A stretch of 64,000 nt of DNA from NCBI GenBank assembly GCA_947476535.1, contig CANJRC010000007.1:1-64000 (forward strand). The letters run 5' to 3'. The stretch's first letter is position 1. The number at the start of each line of letters is the position of its first letter. The translations under genes were made by a program, and so were the position numbers. Below the pieces are notes generated by a model. The model did not search any database and had not been told where the DNA came from. It saw only the letters and a list, made by a program, of their open reading frames with translations. Source of the DNA: Betaproteobacteria bacterium (lineage in GTDB: Bacteria > Pseudomonadota > Gammaproteobacteria > Burkholderiales > SG8-39). This document shows positions 62,986-64,000 of the stretch, piece after piece.

Positions 62986-63468
62986 ATGAGCACACTGCAC
63001 GATTTCACGGCGAAGACGCTGGATGGAAAACCCTGCGACCTGTCCGCATACAAGGGCAAACTCGCGCTGTTGGTCAATACGGCGAGCGAATGCGGGCTCA
63101 CGCCGCAGTACGCCGGCCTCGAGGCATTGCACAAGAAATTCCAGGGCAAGGGGTTGGCTGTGCTCGGTTTCCCGTGCAACCAGTTCGGCGCGCAGGAGCC
63201 GGGCACCGCGGCCGAGATCGGGGCTTTCTGCCAGAAGAATTATGGTGTGAGTTTCCAGATGTTCAACAAGATCGAGGTGAATGGCGCCGGCGCGCCCCCG
63301 CTGTACCAGTGGCTGAAAAAGGAGGCTGCCGGGTCGGGGAGCGCTGAAGACATCGAGTGGAACTTTGCCAAGTTCCTGGTGGGTGCCGACGGCCACGTGG
63401 TGCGCCGTTACAAGGCCACGGTGAAGCCTGAAGCCCTCGCTGCAGACATCGAGGCATTGCTCGCCTGA
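62986..63468 (+). CDS. Glutathione peroxidase (Cys type)
   Basis: This 160-residue thioredoxin-fold peroxidase has peroxidatic Cys36 in NTASECGLTPQYAGLE in place of Sec, followed by LGFPCNQFGAQEPGT (Gln and second Cys region) and WNFAKFLVGADGHVVRRY (Trp and Asn of the catalytic tetrad). Bacterial Cys types usually use thioredoxin and reduce lipid or hydrogen peroxides. GAAAGGA lies eight bases before the ATG. Confidence 0.95.
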   Translation: MSTLHDFTAKTLDGKPCDLSAYKGKLALLVNTASECGLTPQYAGLEALHKKFQGKGLAVLGFPCNQFGAQEPGTAAEIGAFCQKNYGVSFQMFNKIEVNGAGAPPLYQWLKKEAAGSGSAEDIEWNFAKFLVGADGHVVRRYKATVKPEALAADIEALLA

Positions 63469-63480
63469 AGGCCCAGCCTG

Positions 63481-63933
63481 GTGAAAATCTGGGTCGATGC
63501 CGACGCCTGTCCGGGTGCGATCAAGGACATCCTGTTCCGTGCGTCCGAGCGCGTGAAGGTGCACCTGACACTGGTGGCCAACAAGACGCTGCGCACGCCG
63601 CCCTCGCAGTGGATCCGTGCCATCCAGGTGCCCGCCGGGTTCGACGTGGCGGACGATCGCATCGCCTCAGAATTGCAGCCGGGAGACCTGGTGATCACCG
63701 CGGACATTCCGCTCGCGGCGGCGGCCATCGGGAAAGGCGCGCATGTGCTCGATCCGCGTGGCGAGCGTCTGACCGACAACAACATCCAGGAGCGCCTCGC
63801 CCTGCGCGGCTTCATGGAAGAGCTGCGCTCGACTGGCGTGCAGACCGGTGGCCCGGCGCCATTCAGTTCGCGCGACCAGAAGGCCTTCGCCGACCAGCTG
63901 GATCGATTGCTGCAACGCTTGTTGCAGGGCTGA
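63481..63933 (+). CDS. yaiI: YaiI/YqxD (UPF0178, DUF188) family protein
   Basis: This 150-residue protein has the family pattern: [21 protein letters not shown] with early Asp residues, [50 protein letters not shown], and [17 protein letters not shown]. The fold is PIN/NYN-like with acidic residues suggesting a metal-dependent nuclease, but no function is proven. The start is GTG 63481, 12 bases after the peroxidase stop. Confidence 0.93.
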   Translation: MKIWVDADACPGAIKDILFRASERVKVHLTLVANKTLRTPPSQWIRAIQVPAGFDVADDRIASELQPGDLVITADIPLAAAAIGKGAHVLDPRGERLTDNNIQERLALRGFMEELRSTGVQTGGPAPFSSRDQKAFADQLDRLLQRLLQG

Positions 63934-63985
63934 GTGCAGTCCCCATCCCGCTTTTCCGACTCTCTTTCCCCGTGAGCGGCGATTG

Positions 63986-64000
63986 ATGACCATCCGGTAT
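63986..64000 (+). CDS. Possible start of a gene running off the right edge
   Basis: An ATG (reading MTIRY) begins 52 bases after the preceding stop and is open to the window end. Only five codons are visible and there is no clear Shine-Dalgarno sequence, so this is tentative. Confidence 0.2.

Overview
The window is one contiguous stretch of a GC-rich betaproteobacterial chromosome (Burkholderiales/Nitrosomonadales type). This is inferred from gene families and gene order: the run tlpA-aroQ-accB-accC-prmA-DUF3426, the run yqgE-ruvX-pyrR-pyrB-pyrC', rubredoxin next to pilGHIJ-chpA, yggS-proC-yggT next to pilT-pilU, and a Bug-type solute receptor. I see no rRNA, tRNA, insertion sequence, prophage or CRISPR array. 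The window opens inside one gene and closes just after another.

Layout. 1-7269 is a catabolic island: an enolase-superfamily enzyme, a double-length type III CoA-transferase, an amidohydrolase-2 protein, an LLM-type oxidoreductase, a Bug periplasmic receptor, a short gene remnant and a fumarylacetoacetate-hydrolase-family enzyme. 7410-10436 is a nitrogen block (amtB, glnK and a TorF-type porin on the minus strand). Its leader carries a sigma-54 promoter and an NtrC-like site, neither of which I was told to expect. 10501-15972 holds ubiK, comM/yifB, a TPR/O-GlcNAc-transferase-like protein and apaH. 15983-24458 is a long minus-strand run: an acyltransferase, a lipoprotein, a sugar/nucleoside kinase, DUF3426, prmA, accC, accB, aroQ, tlpA and a nucleotidyltransferase-like protein. 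24761-31597 carries cell-wall, RNA-decay and shikimate genes (mpl, yqiA, an RNB exonuclease, a TonB-like protein, aroE, mtgA). 31799-41926 has a frameshifted HDOD gene, two MFS transporters, an aminotransferase, a CorA-type channel, mscL, hemL, thiE, thiD and rubredoxin. 42142-51304 is the Pil-Chp chemosensory operon (pilG, pilH, pilI, pilJ, chpA). 51595-59930 has csp, a photolyase, yqgE-ruvX-pyrR-pyrB-pyrC' and the minus-strand cluster yggS-proC-yggT-DUF167. 60067-63933 has pilT, pilU, a small ORF, a MOSC protein, a glutathione peroxidase and a YaiI-family protein.

How it works together. Most of the window is housekeeping. Two modules stand out functionally. One is twitching motility: the Pil-Chp signalling array and the PilT/PilU retraction motors sit about 9 kb apart. 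The other is nitrogen scavenging: an outer-membrane porin, a PII protein and an ammonium channel, with NtrC/sigma-54 signals. I found no convincing wholly new defence or mobile system. The best leads are the sigma-54/NtrC leader, the uncharacterised catabolic island, a duplicated element around the prmA start, the frameshifted HDOD gene, a CorA homologue with a changed signature motif, and a translationally coupled 42-residue ORF.
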